From: Methylophilus sp. 42
GTDB lineage: Bacteria > Pseudomonadota > Gammaproteobacteria > Burkholderiales > Methylophilaceae
Length of the DNA stretch: 64,000 bases
Assembly (NCBI RefSeq): GCF_000384155.1
Contig: NZ_KB913031.1
Span: 744,001-808,000, forward strand
Reading direction: 5' to 3'
In this document: in pieces, positions 43,971 through 53,354 of the stretch
Layout: every line of letters begins with the position of its first letter
Position numbering within the stretch: position 1 is the first letter of the stretch
Position numbers and translations under genes: made by a program
Notes under the pieces: model-generated
Seen by the model: only the letters and a program-made list of their open reading frames with translations
Told to the model about the DNA's origin: nothing
Databases searched by the model: none

Positions 43971-46037
43971 ATGAATAAAACAAAAATCTGCCTGGCTATT
44001 TTGGCGGCGATGCCTTACCTGGCACAGGCCGAGCATGAGGGCACAGTACATCTCGATGAAGTTAAAGTGGTAGCAAAGAAAAACAAAGCGTCACTGACAC
44101 AGCCGGATATTGAAACGGCAAAAGAAAACCTGTCAAAAACCGCAGGCGGCACCACAGTGGTCAATATGGAAACCGTGCGCGAAGGCCGTACCAGTAATAT
44201 GCAGGATACGCTGGGCATGGCGACGGGTGTATTGGCACAATCTCGCTTTGGTGCAGAAGAAACACGTTTATCTATCCGAGGCTCTGGCTTGCAGCGTACC
44301 TTTCATGGCCGTGGCCTGAAGTTAATGCAAGATGGGATCGCCGTTAACCTGGCCGATGGCGGCTTTGATTTTCCAGCGATTGACCCGATGGCAACGGATT
44401 ATATTGAAGTCTATCGTGGCGCCAATGCCTTGCAGTATGGTTCGACCAACCTGGGTGGTAGCATCAACTTTATTTCCCGCACCGGTTACACGGCGCCTGC
44501 GCTGGAAGTGCGCTCAGAGGGTGGCAGTTACGGCTATTATCGACTCGGTGTTAGCACGGGCGGCGTCAAAGATAACGTGGACTACTTTGTCAGTGCCAGC
44601 AAATACCATTCAGACAGTTTCCGCGATAACGCACAGCAAGGTGCAGACCGCCTGACCGGGAATGTGGGCATCCGGCTCAATGAGCAGGTGGAAACCCGCT
44701 TCTTCTTTGGCTACGTCAATAATGACTCACAACTTTCAAGTAGCCTGACCAAAGCGCAGTTAAAAGATGATCCGAAACAGGCGACCGTGACTGCTGGTCA
44801 AGGCATTAACCAACGTAATATCAATGTCACCCGCGTGGCAAACAAGACCACTATTTTGTTTGACCAGAGCAAGCTGGAACTGGGGGCTTATTATGCGCGC
44901 AAGGGCTTGTTCCACCCGATTGGCAACTTTGGTGACACCACCGGCGTGATTGATCAAGAGTCATACGATATTGGTTTGACTGCGCGCTGGGCTTACCAGG
45001 GCGAGTTGTTTGGCCTCAAAAACGAGTTTGTGGCCGGGCTGTCGCCTACACGTGGACGCACTGATGCAAAAAACTATTTAAACGTCAATGCCAGACGCGG
45101 TGCCTTGCTCAATGATTTCGACCAGAAAGCCACTAACTTCGAAACCTATCTCGAAGATCGCCTGAGCCTGGATGAGCAATGGACGGTGATTGCCGGGTTG
45201 CAATATGCAAAATCCAAGCGCGACTCTCAAGACCAGATGATCACTGCCAGCGGTGACCAGAGCGTGGATAAAACCTATAGCCAGACTAGCCCGAAACTGG
45301 GCGTGCTGTATCAGTTGCAGCCACAGGTGCAAGTGTTTGCCAATGCCTCGCGTAGTTTTGAGCCGCCGAGTTTTGGCGAGCTGAACAGCCTGGTAGTGAG
45401 CAGCCTCAAGGCACAAAAAGGCACTACCTTTGAAATTGGCTCACGCGGTAATAGTGAGTTTGTTGACTGGGATGTGGCGTTTTATCAGGCACGCTTGCAG
45501 GATGAGTTGCTACAGGTCGGCGCAGCCGGTTCGCCATTTGCCAGCCAAACCATTAATGCGGGAAAAACCATCCATCGTGGTCTCGAATTCGGCCTGACAG
45601 CCCGTTTGCCTTACAGTTTGCAATGGCGTTCCAGCTTGCTGATTAACGATTTCAAACTGGATAATGACCCGACTTTCGGCAGCAATCGCCTGCCAGGTAT
45701 TCAGCGCTCTTTACTGCGTGCCGAGTTGGTTTACCGTGGCAGTGATGTACTCGAAAACTTCTACATCGGCCCGACCATAGAGTGGTCGCCACAGCGCTAT
45801 AACGTCGATTTTGCAGAAACCCTGTATGCCGACAGCTATTTCCTGTGGGGGATGAAGGCCGGTCAGAAAATCAACCAGCACTGGTCATGGTTTATTGAAG
45901 GACGTAATCTGGCTAACCAGAAATATGCGGCGACAACCGGGGTCGTTGCCGATGCAACGCGTGCCTTTACCAGCCAAGCCCAGTTTTTCCCAGGCGATGG
46001 CCGCACGGCTTACCTAGGGGTGACCTGGACTTATTAA
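43971..46037 (+). CDS. TonB-dependent outer-membrane receptor
   Basis: The start is ATG 43971 with AAGGGA upstream (the frame from 43926 adds 15 residues before the signal peptide). The 688 aa product has a signal peptide ending AQA, a plug domain (about residues 45-165, with TRLSIRGSGLQRTFHGRGLK and LADGGFDF) and a 22-strand-type barrel ending in an aromatic residue (LGVTWTY). The plug resembles receptors of the FecA-like group. Because its neighbours are a DUF2946 protein and a PepSY protein with a His-rich loop, it may import a metal chelate (iron or copper); the substrate cannot be told from sequence. Confidence 0.92.
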   Translation: MNKTKICLAILAAMPYLAQAEHEGTVHLDEVKVVAKKNKASLTQPDIETAKENLSKTAGGTTVVNMETVREGRTSNMQDTLGMATGVLAQSRFGAEETRLSIRGSGLQRTFHGRGLKLMQDGIAVNLADGGFDFPAIDPMATDYIEVYRGANALQYGSTNLGGSINFISRTGYTAPALEVRSEGGSYGYYRLGVSTGGVKDNVDYFVSASKYHSDSFRDNAQQGADRLTGNVGIRLNEQVETRFFFGYVNNDSQLSSSLTKAQLKDDPKQATVTAGQGINQRNINVTRVANKTTILFDQSKLELGAYYARKGLFHPIGNFGDTTGVIDQESYDIGLTARWAYQGELFGLKNEFVAGLSPTRGRTDAKNYLNVNARRGALLNDFDQKATNFETYLEDRLSLDEQWTVIAGLQYAKSKRDSQDQMITASGDQSVDKTYSQTSPKLGVLYQLQPQVQVFANASRSFEPPSFGELNSLVVSSLKAQKGTTFEIGSRGNSEFVDWDVAFYQARLQDELLQVGAAGSPFASQTINAGKTIHRGLEFGLTARLPYSLQWRSSLLINDFKLDNDPTFGSNRLPGIQRSLLRAELVYRGSDVLENFYIGPTIEWSPQRYNVDFAETLYADSYFLWGMKAGQKINQHWSWFIEGRNLANQKYAATTGVVADATRAFTSQAQFFPGDGRTAYLGVTWTY

Positions 46038-46115
46038 CGAGTGTGCCCGGCAATGGTTTGCCGGGCTGTCCGGCATGATTAAAGCATCGTGTGTAGCGGC
46101 AATATGGAAACAGAG

Positions 46116-47627
46116 ATGAGTAATCAACAGAGAAAGATCCAGCGTGGCTGGTTGTTTTGGCATCAATGGATAGGGGTGATCGCCTGTATCGGTATGGTGT
46201 TGTGGGGCCTCTCTGGGGCTTCGCACCCGATGATGAGCCGCTTGCAGCCGGCGCCCCGGCAATTTATGCCGCCGTTGCAAGCGGTGGATCTCCGTCAGGC
46301 AGTGCCGTTGCCCGCGATTTTACAGCAACAGGCGATCACGCAATTTCAGCACATTAGTCTGGTTTCGTTAGCTGGGCAGGGCTATTACCGTATTGCCTTG
46401 CCAAATGCGGATCCTCGATACTTTTCTGTGACCAGTGGTGCAGAGCGTGTCGGCGCCGAACAGGCCGCGGCAAAGAGCCTGGCTACTTACTATACCGGGC
46501 TGCAGGCGCAATCCATCCGTGCAGTGCAGGCCGTGATCGAGTTTGAGCCGGATTATCATCCGGTCAATCGTTTACTGCCAGTATGGAAAGTCGCCTACGC
46601 GGACGCTGCAGGTTTGCGCGCCTATGTGGATACCGAGCAATCCAGGCTGGCGACGCTGGTGGATGACCGGCGTGCATTCTTGACTAAAGTGTTTCAGTTC
46701 GGCCATAACTGGTCATTTTTGCAGGCCTGTTCTACGCTGCAACTGGCCGTGGCGACCCTGGTGCTGGCGTTAATTCTGGCGTCGGCGGTGACCGGTATCA
46801 TTCTTTACATCAAGCAACGCAAAACGGCACCTTATCGCTTAAAACGCTGGGGCTTGCAATGGTGGCACCGTGAGTTCGGCTTATGGGTGTCTCTGGTGAT
46901 TCTGTTGCTCGCCAGTACAGGTTTATTTCATTTGTGGATGTCTGATATTCAACAGCGCAGGCCAATATTGCGCACGGTGTTTGCCAGTGACAGCGCCGCG
47001 CTCAGTGAAACTGCCTGGTCACAGCTGGCAACCGGCCCGGTATTGAAACTGGATATTTATGGCCGCGGCTCAACGTTGTTCTGGCAAATCATTCCCGTTT
47101 CTTCTGGCACGCAAGGTTTGCCTTCTGCGCAGGTGGCGGCCATGCATCACCAACAACAAGGTCAACACCAGCATGACCAACATCATGCAGCCATGTCACA
47201 TGCCCCGGCTGCGCCTGCGTTATGGCTGACCGGGCCGCATGAGGTGACGGCACTGACGCCCGAGGCATATGCATCGGCATGGCTGACCATCATGGCCGAA
47301 AACACATTACCAGCGATTGCATCAGTGCAGTGGATCACCACCTTTGCCAATGAATATGGGTTTATTTTTAAACGCCTGCCCGTGTTAAAAGTACAAACCA
47401 CACAGGCACATCACGCGCGATTCTACCTGGAGCCTGCCACAGGAGCGCTGGCGACCAATATAGATGACACGGATGGCATGGAAGGCTTTATTTTTGCCTA
47501 TCTGCACAAATGGAGTTTTCAGTCGGTGAATAAAGATGTGCGCGATTTGCTGGCGATCTTTGCTGCATTGGCCGTGAGCCTGACCGGCTTGCTAGGCGCT
47601 TACCTGTTTGCCAGAAAACGCAGCTAA
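46116..47627 (+). CDS. PepSY-associated membrane protein with His-rich loop
   Basis: ATG 46116 has GGAAACAGAG upstream; ATG 46104 is an alternative. The 503 aa product has an N-terminal membrane helix with WLFWHQWIGVIACIGMVLWG, PepSY-like periplasmic parts, two or three central helices (LAVATLVLALILASAVTGII) and a C-terminal helix. Such PepSY membrane proteins accompany TonB receptors and may reduce siderophore-bound iron. A loop at about residues 343-362 carries seven His and two Met in twenty residues, suggesting direct metal binding. Downstream of the TonB receptor by 78 bases. Confidence 0.83.
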   Translation: MSNQQRKIQRGWLFWHQWIGVIACIGMVLWGLSGASHPMMSRLQPAPRQFMPPLQAVDLRQAVPLPAILQQQAITQFQHISLVSLAGQGYYRIALPNADPRYFSVTSGAERVGAEQAAAKSLATYYTGLQAQSIRAVQAVIEFEPDYHPVNRLLPVWKVAYADAAGLRAYVDTEQSRLATLVDDRRAFLTKVFQFGHNWSFLQACSTLQLAVATLVLALILASAVTGIILYIKQRKTAPYRLKRWGLQWWHREFGLWVSLVILLLASTGLFHLWMSDIQQRRPILRTVFASDSAALSETAWSQLATGPVLKLDIYGRGSTLFWQIIPVSSGTQGLPSAQVAAMHHQQQGQHQHDQHHAAMSHAPAAPALWLTGPHEVTALTPEAYASAWLTIMAENTLPAIASVQWITTFANEYGFIFKRLPVLKVQTTQAHHARFYLEPATGALATNIDDTDGMEGFIFAYLHKWSFQSVNKDVRDLLAIFAALAVSLTGLLGAYLFARKRS

Positions 47628-47643
47628 CAGGTCGCTATGCGAC

Positions 47644-47675
47644 TGGAAGCGGATGCCCAGCGGGCATCTCTTCCA
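47644..47675. terminator. Strong hairpin between convergent genes
   Basis: TGGAAG-CG-GATGCCC, loop AGC, GGGCATC-T-CTTCCA. It lies between the PepSY gene and the leftward HD-GYP gene and probably marks both transcript ends; no long T run. Confidence 0.55.
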
Positions 47676-47687
47676 AGGCGCAGCGCT

Positions 47688-48971
47688 TTAAGACGTGGCG
47701 TAAATCTTGTCCAGGAAATAGCTGGTACGCTGTTTTAAACGCAGCCTGTTTTGCAGGATAGTAGGCAGCTGCTCAGGTTTCAGGCACTGGATAATATTGA
47801 TATCCAGCGCTTCCCGCAGGTCGATAATATCGCCTTCTTCTTCGCGGTCATCACTCAGCATTTGAATAAACGGGCGCAAAGGTTGTTGCGGGTTGGTCGA
47901 CAGCACCGTAGCCAGTTTCTGGTCTGACAGGCGAACCACGCTGCCAGGTGGATAAATGCCCAGGCATTTGATAAAGCGCCGCAGGATGGTTTGGTCAAAC
48001 TGGTGTCGTTGTTGCGCAAACATCACACTCAAGGCTTCGTAAGGTGTTTTGGTGAATGCCGGGTTGGACGGATTGCACAGGTTGTCGTACATATTGGCAA
48101 TGATGAGAATATGCGATAACGGATCAATCTGGTCGCAATGCAGGCCTTTCGGGTAGCCTGTGCCATCCGCAAACTCATGGTGCTGTGAAATCAGTGTCAG
48201 TATCTTTTTAGGGACGGCGACGTCGCGCAGCATATTCATGCCCAGCAACACGTGCGTTTGGTAAATAGCGGTTTCGCGCACGCTGAGCGGGTCTTTTTTC
48301 AGCAGGATTTTGTCACTGATCTGGCGTTTGCCAATGTCGTGCAGTATGGCTGACATGCCTAAAATGACGACATCTTCATCAGTGATATCCAGGTTTTTAG
48401 CCAGCAACATCGCCACCACCAGCGTGTTCAATTCATGCTGGAAGTGCTGGTCACTGACACGGTGGCCATTCATGGCATGAATCGCAATGTCGCTCTCGGT
48501 CAGGGTGCTGGTGACCAGGTCTTCTACCAGCCTGGAGGCGATGCCATAGGCCTGCTCGGGATGTTCCGTCGACAGCTTCTGAATGTTTCTTACTTCAGTG
48601 CTGGTTTTCATGAACTTCTGTTCGCTTTCCGCAATTGCCTGCCTCAGCGCCAGTTGTTTCTTCTGCGCGGCGCTCAACTCCGGTGCGGCATCAATGATTT
48701 CCACTTTGGGTGAAGCGGCTTTTTTCAGCGGAAACTCAACCACGTTCTGTTGAGGGGCGATCCTCAGTGGCATGCTGGAGCTGCGTCTGGGGTCATAACG
48801 TAGCTGCTTCAATCCCAAGGACTTGATGGTCTCAATCTGTGATTCATCCGTGATCTTGAAGTTGCTCACCGAAAATGGATGATCCATCCAGCCCAGGTCG
48901 AGGTGGATGTAGAGACCGATCTGAAGCTGGTCTATGTCGATATAGTAGGTATCTGAGGCGTGATTAGGCAT
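47688..48971 (-). CDS. HD-GYP phosphodiesterase with DUF3391 domain
   Basis: Hydrolyses c-di-GMP. The 427 aa product begins with a DUF3391 domain (residues 8-65, YIDIDQLQIGLYIHLDLGWM, then LKQLRYDPRRSS), then a helical linker and the HD-GYP domain: AILHDIGK with His211-Asp212, and HHEFADGTGYPKG at 264-276. All signature residues are present. It starts 8 bases before the end of the PAS-GGDEF-EAL gene, so translation is coupled. Confidence 0.88.
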   Translation of the reverse strand: MPNHASDTYYIDIDQLQIGLYIHLDLGWMDHPFSVSNFKITDESQIETIKSLGLKQLRYDPRRSSSMPLRIAPQQNVVEFPLKKAASPKVEIIDAAPELSAAQKKQLALRQAIAESEQKFMKTSTEVRNIQKLSTEHPEQAYGIASRLVEDLVTSTLTESDIAIHAMNGHRVSDQHFQHELNTLVVAMLLAKNLDITDEDVVILGMSAILHDIGKRQISDKILLKKDPLSVRETAIYQTHVLLGMNMLRDVAVPKKILTLISQHHEFADGTGYPKGLHCDQIDPLSHILIIANMYDNLCNPSNPAFTKTPYEALSVMFAQQRHQFDQTILRRFIKCLGIYPPGSVVRLSDQKLATVLSTNPQQPLRPFIQMLSDDREEEGDIIDLREALDINIIQCLKPEQLPTILQNRLRLKQRTSYFLDKIYATS

Positions 48972-51906
48972 GGCGTTTTATTTTTCTTTGATTATTTAAC
49001 ACTAGTAACTGTAAAAAGTCGTCCGAGTTCACCGGATAAGCATACAGATAGCCCTGTGCTGTCTGGCAGCCCAGTCGCTGTAAAAACTTTTCCTGTTCTT
49101 CGGTTTCGACCCCTTCGGCAACAACGGTGAATCCTAACTGTGTCGCCATCGCGTAGATCGCGCTGGTAATGGCGGCATCGTCTTTATCATCTGGCAGGTC
49201 TTTGACAAAACTGCGGTCAATCTTGATCTGGTCCAGCGGCAAGCGTTTCAGGTGCGATAGCGAGGAGTAGCCGGTGCCAAAGTCGTCAATGGCAATGCTG
49301 ACCCCCAGCAGTTTTAACTGGTTAAAGGTGTCGACCACATGCTGGGTATGCTGCATCAGCGTGCTTTCGGTGATTTCCAGCTCAATAATAGAAGGGTCGC
49401 ACTCGCTTTCCATCAGGATGCCATACACGGTGTCGGCAAACTTGCTCTTCATGATTTGCACACCAGAGACATTGATGGCAATTTTCTTGAATTCAGGATG
49501 CTTCTTGTGCCAGGCGTGTGCCTGGCGCACTGCTTGTGCCAATGCCCATTCGCCTATGCTTAAAATCAAGCCGGTTTCTTCTGCCAGCGGGATAAATTTC
49601 GCTGGTGAAATAATGCCCTGCACCGGATGTATCCAGCGTATCAAGGCCTCGGCGCCAATAATCATGCCGGTATTTAAATCGATCTGTGCCTGATAGAACA
49701 TCTTGAGCTGGTTTTTGGTCAGCGCCTGGCGTAACTCGGTTTCCAACTGGAAGTGCTCTACGGCATCGCGGCTGAGGGCCACGTCATAAAACGAGACGTG
49801 GTTTTTCCCGTTATTTTTCACCTGGTACATCGCCAGATCAGCCGCTTTAATCAGGCTTTCTACATCGTTACCATCGTGTGGATACATGGAGATGCCGATG
49901 CTGGCGCCAACAAAAATTTCATGGTGGTCGATCATGAACTCGCGTCTCAGCGCGTCCAGGATGTCATGTGCTTTTTGCGCGGCATCGGCTTTGCCATGCA
50001 GGTTTTCCAGCAGGATAATAAATTCGTCGCCACCCAGGCGACCTACAATATCAGACTCACGCAAGGTGGCGCGCAGGCGCTCGGTGACGCCCAGCAATAA
50101 CTGGTCGCCGCAATAGTGGCCCAGGCTGTCATTAATGTTCTTAAAACGGTCCAGGTCAATAAACAGTACGGCTGCCTGTTGTTCATTGCGGTTGGCGCGC
50201 TGAATCGCATGCGTAAACAAATGGTTAATCAGCCTGCGGTTAGGCAGCCCGGTCAGCGGGTCATGATTGACCAGTGAGTTCAACTGCGTTTGCGAACGCT
50301 TCATTTCGCTGATGTCTGCGAACACGCCCACATAGTTGGTGATGGCATTGGCATGGTTGCGCACGGCGGTAATGGTCATCCACTCGGTATAAGTGTCGCC
50401 GTTCTTGCGCATATTCTCAATTTCGCCTGACCATTTGCCATGGCGTTTGAGCGCACCAAACAGACCACGCGGACGCTGCCTGAAAATCTGCGGCTTGGTG
50501 CCCAGCACTTCCGCTTCTTCAAAGCCGGTGATCAGGGTGTAGCCCTGGTTGATACCAACCAGCTCGCCCGCCGGGTTCACAATCATGATGCCTTCGGTGG
50601 TGCTGTCAAAGGCGATTTTGGCCAGCTTGAGATGTTTGCCGGTTTGTTCACGGTCAATCGCCACACTTAATGTACGGCCAATCGCCATTAACGAGCCCAG
50701 CTCTTGTGAGCTGGTGTTTTCGGCATCGAAACAACGTTCAATCACCATGGATCCCCACCACTCATCATCAATCATGAGCGGCACAATCACCAGGTTGACG
50801 GTGTCATGCGATTTAAGCAAGGCGCGTTCTGACGCTGGCAGCGTGAGCGCGTCACACATCACCGGCTGGCCTTTGGACAGCAGGCTATACCAGCGTTGCA
50901 GTTCAGGCGACAGGAAAGAAATCTTTTCCCAATGCTCGTAGGTGGCATGAAAGCCGTTCATTGCCCAGTGGAACAAGGCTTTAGAGCGAATGTCGGTTTT
51001 CTTGCGGCTGGAAATGGTTTCGTGTTGCAGTAATACGGCACGGCTAAAGCGGAAAGACAGGCAGCATTGCTGCAAGACATTTTCCGCCACGCTCTGCCAG
51101 CGTTCGGCCGAGTGCAACATCCAGTCGCAGGAAATCAGCGTGTCCAATACCGCACTGCGGTTAAGCAGCTGCGTTTGAATGAATTTCTGTTCGCTAACAT
51201 CACGCGCGACGGTAATCAGATGGCTGGGTTGATCTTTCTGGTCGTGGTAGGCGACTTTATTCACTTCCAGCGTTTTGTAACCACCCTGCGGCAAATGCAC
51301 CAGTTCTTCGTTGTGGTACGCCTGGCGCGATTTCCAGACCTGCTGGTCAGATTTTTCGTGATGTTCGAAGCTATTGCGGAACACCGGATGCAAGGTATCC
51401 GCAATTTGCAAATTGTTTAAGAACTGGTAGTCAAAGCTGTCAATCTGGAAGGTGTTCAGCATGTGCTGGTTGGCCATCATCCAGCGATTGTCGTTATCTT
51501 TAATGCAAATCAGGTCCGGGCTTATCTCGATCAGTGAGTGCACAATTGATTGCATGTGCAGCAATTGATCGACCAGCGTGCGTTCTTCCTCCTCCAGCAT
51601 CAGGCCAATGGCGTGGCGGCCGGATTGTGGATAGAAGACGCGGCATTTGAAATCGCGTTTTGCGCCATGAATCTGCGTGCTGATACTTAATTCAGTTTTG
51701 CCTTCGCGTATGGCCTCAACCAGCATCTGGCGAATCTCTTTGGGCAACTCGTCGGCGAGTTCGCCCAGCAGGTTTTTTGCTGCGGCGCTGATGGCGAGAC
51801 ACTGGGCACGGCGATTGATGGCCAGCATAGGCGTATCCGGCATGGTGACGGCCAGGGGCTGCAACCATGCTGTGCTATGATGATCAAAAACGGTTGGTAA
51901 TGACAT
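48964..51906 (-). CDS. PAS-GAF-PAS-GGDEF-EAL c-di-GMP signalling protein
   Basis: The start MSLPTVFDHH (51906) was chosen over a frame from 51975. The 980 aa product lacks membrane helices. It has an N-terminal PAS-like region, a second PAS (about 125-250), a GAF-like region (about 270-420), a third PAS/PAC (about 430-540), then GGDEF and EAL. Both are intact: GGDEF at 625-629 with I-site RESD five residues earlier, EAL in IIGAEALIRWIHP, and DDFGTGYSSLSHLKRL. Cytosolic cues are likely. Overlaps the HD-GYP gene by 8 bases. Confidence 0.9.
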   Translation of the reverse strand: MSLPTVFDHHSTAWLQPLAVTMPDTPMLAINRRAQCLAISAAAKNLLGELADELPKEIRQMLVEAIREGKTELSISTQIHGAKRDFKCRVFYPQSGRHAIGLMLEEEERTLVDQLLHMQSIVHSLIEISPDLICIKDNDNRWMMANQHMLNTFQIDSFDYQFLNNLQIADTLHPVFRNSFEHHEKSDQQVWKSRQAYHNEELVHLPQGGYKTLEVNKVAYHDQKDQPSHLITVARDVSEQKFIQTQLLNRSAVLDTLISCDWMLHSAERWQSVAENVLQQCCLSFRFSRAVLLQHETISSRKKTDIRSKALFHWAMNGFHATYEHWEKISFLSPELQRWYSLLSKGQPVMCDALTLPASERALLKSHDTVNLVIVPLMIDDEWWGSMVIERCFDAENTSSQELGSLMAIGRTLSVAIDREQTGKHLKLAKIAFDSTTEGIMIVNPAGELVGINQGYTLITGFEEAEVLGTKPQIFRQRPRGLFGALKRHGKWSGEIENMRKNGDTYTEWMTITAVRNHANAITNYVGVFADISEMKRSQTQLNSLVNHDPLTGLPNRRLINHLFTHAIQRANRNEQQAAVLFIDLDRFKNINDSLGHYCGDQLLLGVTERLRATLRESDIVGRLGGDEFIILLENLHGKADAAQKAHDILDALRREFMIDHHEIFVGASIGISMYPHDGNDVESLIKAADLAMYQVKNNGKNHVSFYDVALSRDAVEHFQLETELRQALTKNQLKMFYQAQIDLNTGMIIGAEALIRWIHPVQGIISPAKFIPLAEETGLILSIGEWALAQAVRQAHAWHKKHPEFKKIAINVSGVQIMKSKFADTVYGILMESECDPSIIELEITESTLMQHTQHVVDTFNQLKLLGVSIAIDDFGTGYSSLSHLKRLPLDQIKIDRSFVKDLPDDKDDAAITSAIYAMATQLGFTVVAEGVETEEQEKFLQRLGCQTAQGYLYAYPVNSDDFLQLLVLNNQRKIKRHA

Positions 51907-52035
51907 AGTTAAATCTGTTTCGGTCCGGTGTGCGTTGTAGTGCGGATAAGTGGTTATCGGCGCGAATGCAAGCAAACTTTAGCGACATTAACGTTTGATA
52001 ATTAAGGTAAATTTAAAGGTGTTTCTGATTAAGCG

Positions 52036-53235
52036 ATGGGTTGGCGATTGATGGTCAAACAGTGGGCAAATCTGGTGTGGGGGCTGGCTTTTTTTCTATC
52101 GATACAGGTGGTGCAAGCACATGAGTCCCATCACGAACCATCCGCCAGTCAATTGGCCGTCAGTGTTGCGGTAGACCATGCCGGGCGTGTGTTGCTGGCG
52201 CAGGTCAGACAGGGGCAGGTTTGGGTGTCGGCCAGTGACGATACCGGCAAGCATTTTAGCACCGAAGTCGCTGTGAATCCTGCGCCGATGCAGATTGCGG
52301 CAGACGCAGAAGCGCGGCCAAATATTGCAGCAGATGCCAATGGCGCCGTCTATGTCAGCTGGACCGAGGCGCTGAAAAAGAACCATGCGGGCAATATCTG
52401 GTTTGCACGATCACTGGATGGCGGCAAAAGGTTTGAAGCACCCTATATCGTGCATCAGCACCGTGAACAAATCACCCATCGTTATGATGCTTTGCAAGTG
52501 GCGGCAGATGGCACGATTACCGTTGCCTGGCTGGATAAGCGGGATATGCTGGCAGCCAAAGCCGCAGCTAAAGCCTATGACGGCGCAGCGATTTATTATA
52601 CGGTTTCACCCGATCAAGGCAAAAGCTTTAGCCCTGAGCAGAAGCTGGCCGATAACAGTTGTGAATGTTGCCGCATTGCCATGACCAGCAAACCGGATGG
52701 TACTGTGGCCGTATTGTGGCGGCATGTGTTTGAAGGGAGTGAGCGCGATCATGCCATGGCCGAAATTGGCCCTGTGGGTAAGCCTGTGCTGGTGCGTGCC
52801 AGTTATGGCCATTGGAAAATAGAAGGTTGCCCGCATCATGGCGCGGCCCTGGCGGTGGGTAAAGGGTTTGGTTATCACCTGGCTTATTTTGATGGTGCGG
52901 GTGACAAACCTGGTTTGCGCATTGCGCGTATGGATGGCCAGGCCTGGGTGACTTCGCCGCCGCGACGCTTTGGTGACACGAAAAGGAATGCAGGTCATCC
53001 GGCACTATTGAGCGTCGGCGATCAGGTTTGGCTAGCCTGGCAAGAACATGATCATAATGGCGCTGATATTGTGGCGATGGCGTCATCAGACGGCGGTAGA
53101 ACTTGGGGCGCGCAGGTCGTGATCGTACACAGCAGCAAGCTCGATTATCCACAATGGCTTTATCTGCAAGGGCAAGCAACGCTGGCAGTGAACAGCGCCG
53201 ATAAGGGCTTGCAACTGGTGCCGTTTACGCATTAA
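52036..53235 (+). CDS. Exported Asp-box (sialidase-like) protein with CECC motif
   Basis: ATG 52036 (or ATG 52051) begins a signal peptide ending VVQA. The mature part (HESHHEPSASQ onward) is a beta-propeller with four Asp boxes (SASDDTGKHFS, SLDGGKRFE, SPDQGKSFS, SSDGGRTWG). Sialidase active-site residues are not obvious, so sugar hydrolysis is not supported. A NSCECCRIAM motif (about residues 207-216), a His-rich start and EHDHN near the end suggest metal binding, perhaps copper. Alone between the leftward c-di-GMP operon and clpB. Function not known. Confidence 0.7.
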   Translation: MGWRLMVKQWANLVWGLAFFLSIQVVQAHESHHEPSASQLAVSVAVDHAGRVLLAQVRQGQVWVSASDDTGKHFSTEVAVNPAPMQIAADAEARPNIAADANGAVYVSWTEALKKNHAGNIWFARSLDGGKRFEAPYIVHQHREQITHRYDALQVAADGTITVAWLDKRDMLAAKAAAKAYDGAAIYYTVSPDQGKSFSPEQKLADNSCECCRIAMTSKPDGTVAVLWRHVFEGSERDHAMAEIGPVGKPVLVRASYGHWKIEGCPHHGAALAVGKGFGYHLAYFDGAGDKPGLRIARMDGQAWVTSPPRRFGDTKRNAGHPALLSVGDQVWLAWQEHDHNGADIVAMASSDGGRTWGAQVVIVHSSKLDYPQWLYLQGQATLAVNSADKGLQLVPFTH

Positions 53236-53273
53236 ACCACAGACTAAAGTCGCGCCAATTTGATCTGTATCTA

Positions 53274-53301
53274 TTGAAAACGCAAAAACCCGCCGCATTA
53301 T
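53274..53301 (+). promoter_or_regulatory. Sigma-32 (heat-shock) promoter of clpB
   Basis: TTGAAA (53274-53279), 13-base spacer, CCGCATTAT (53293-53301), close to the RpoH consensus CTTGAAA-N13/14-CCCCATNT. About 54 bases before the clpB start. Confidence 0.72.
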
Positions 53302-53354
53302 AGGGTTATCCAGCCGCGCGCTGCGGCATGACTTTAAATAATGAAAGGGTTTGC

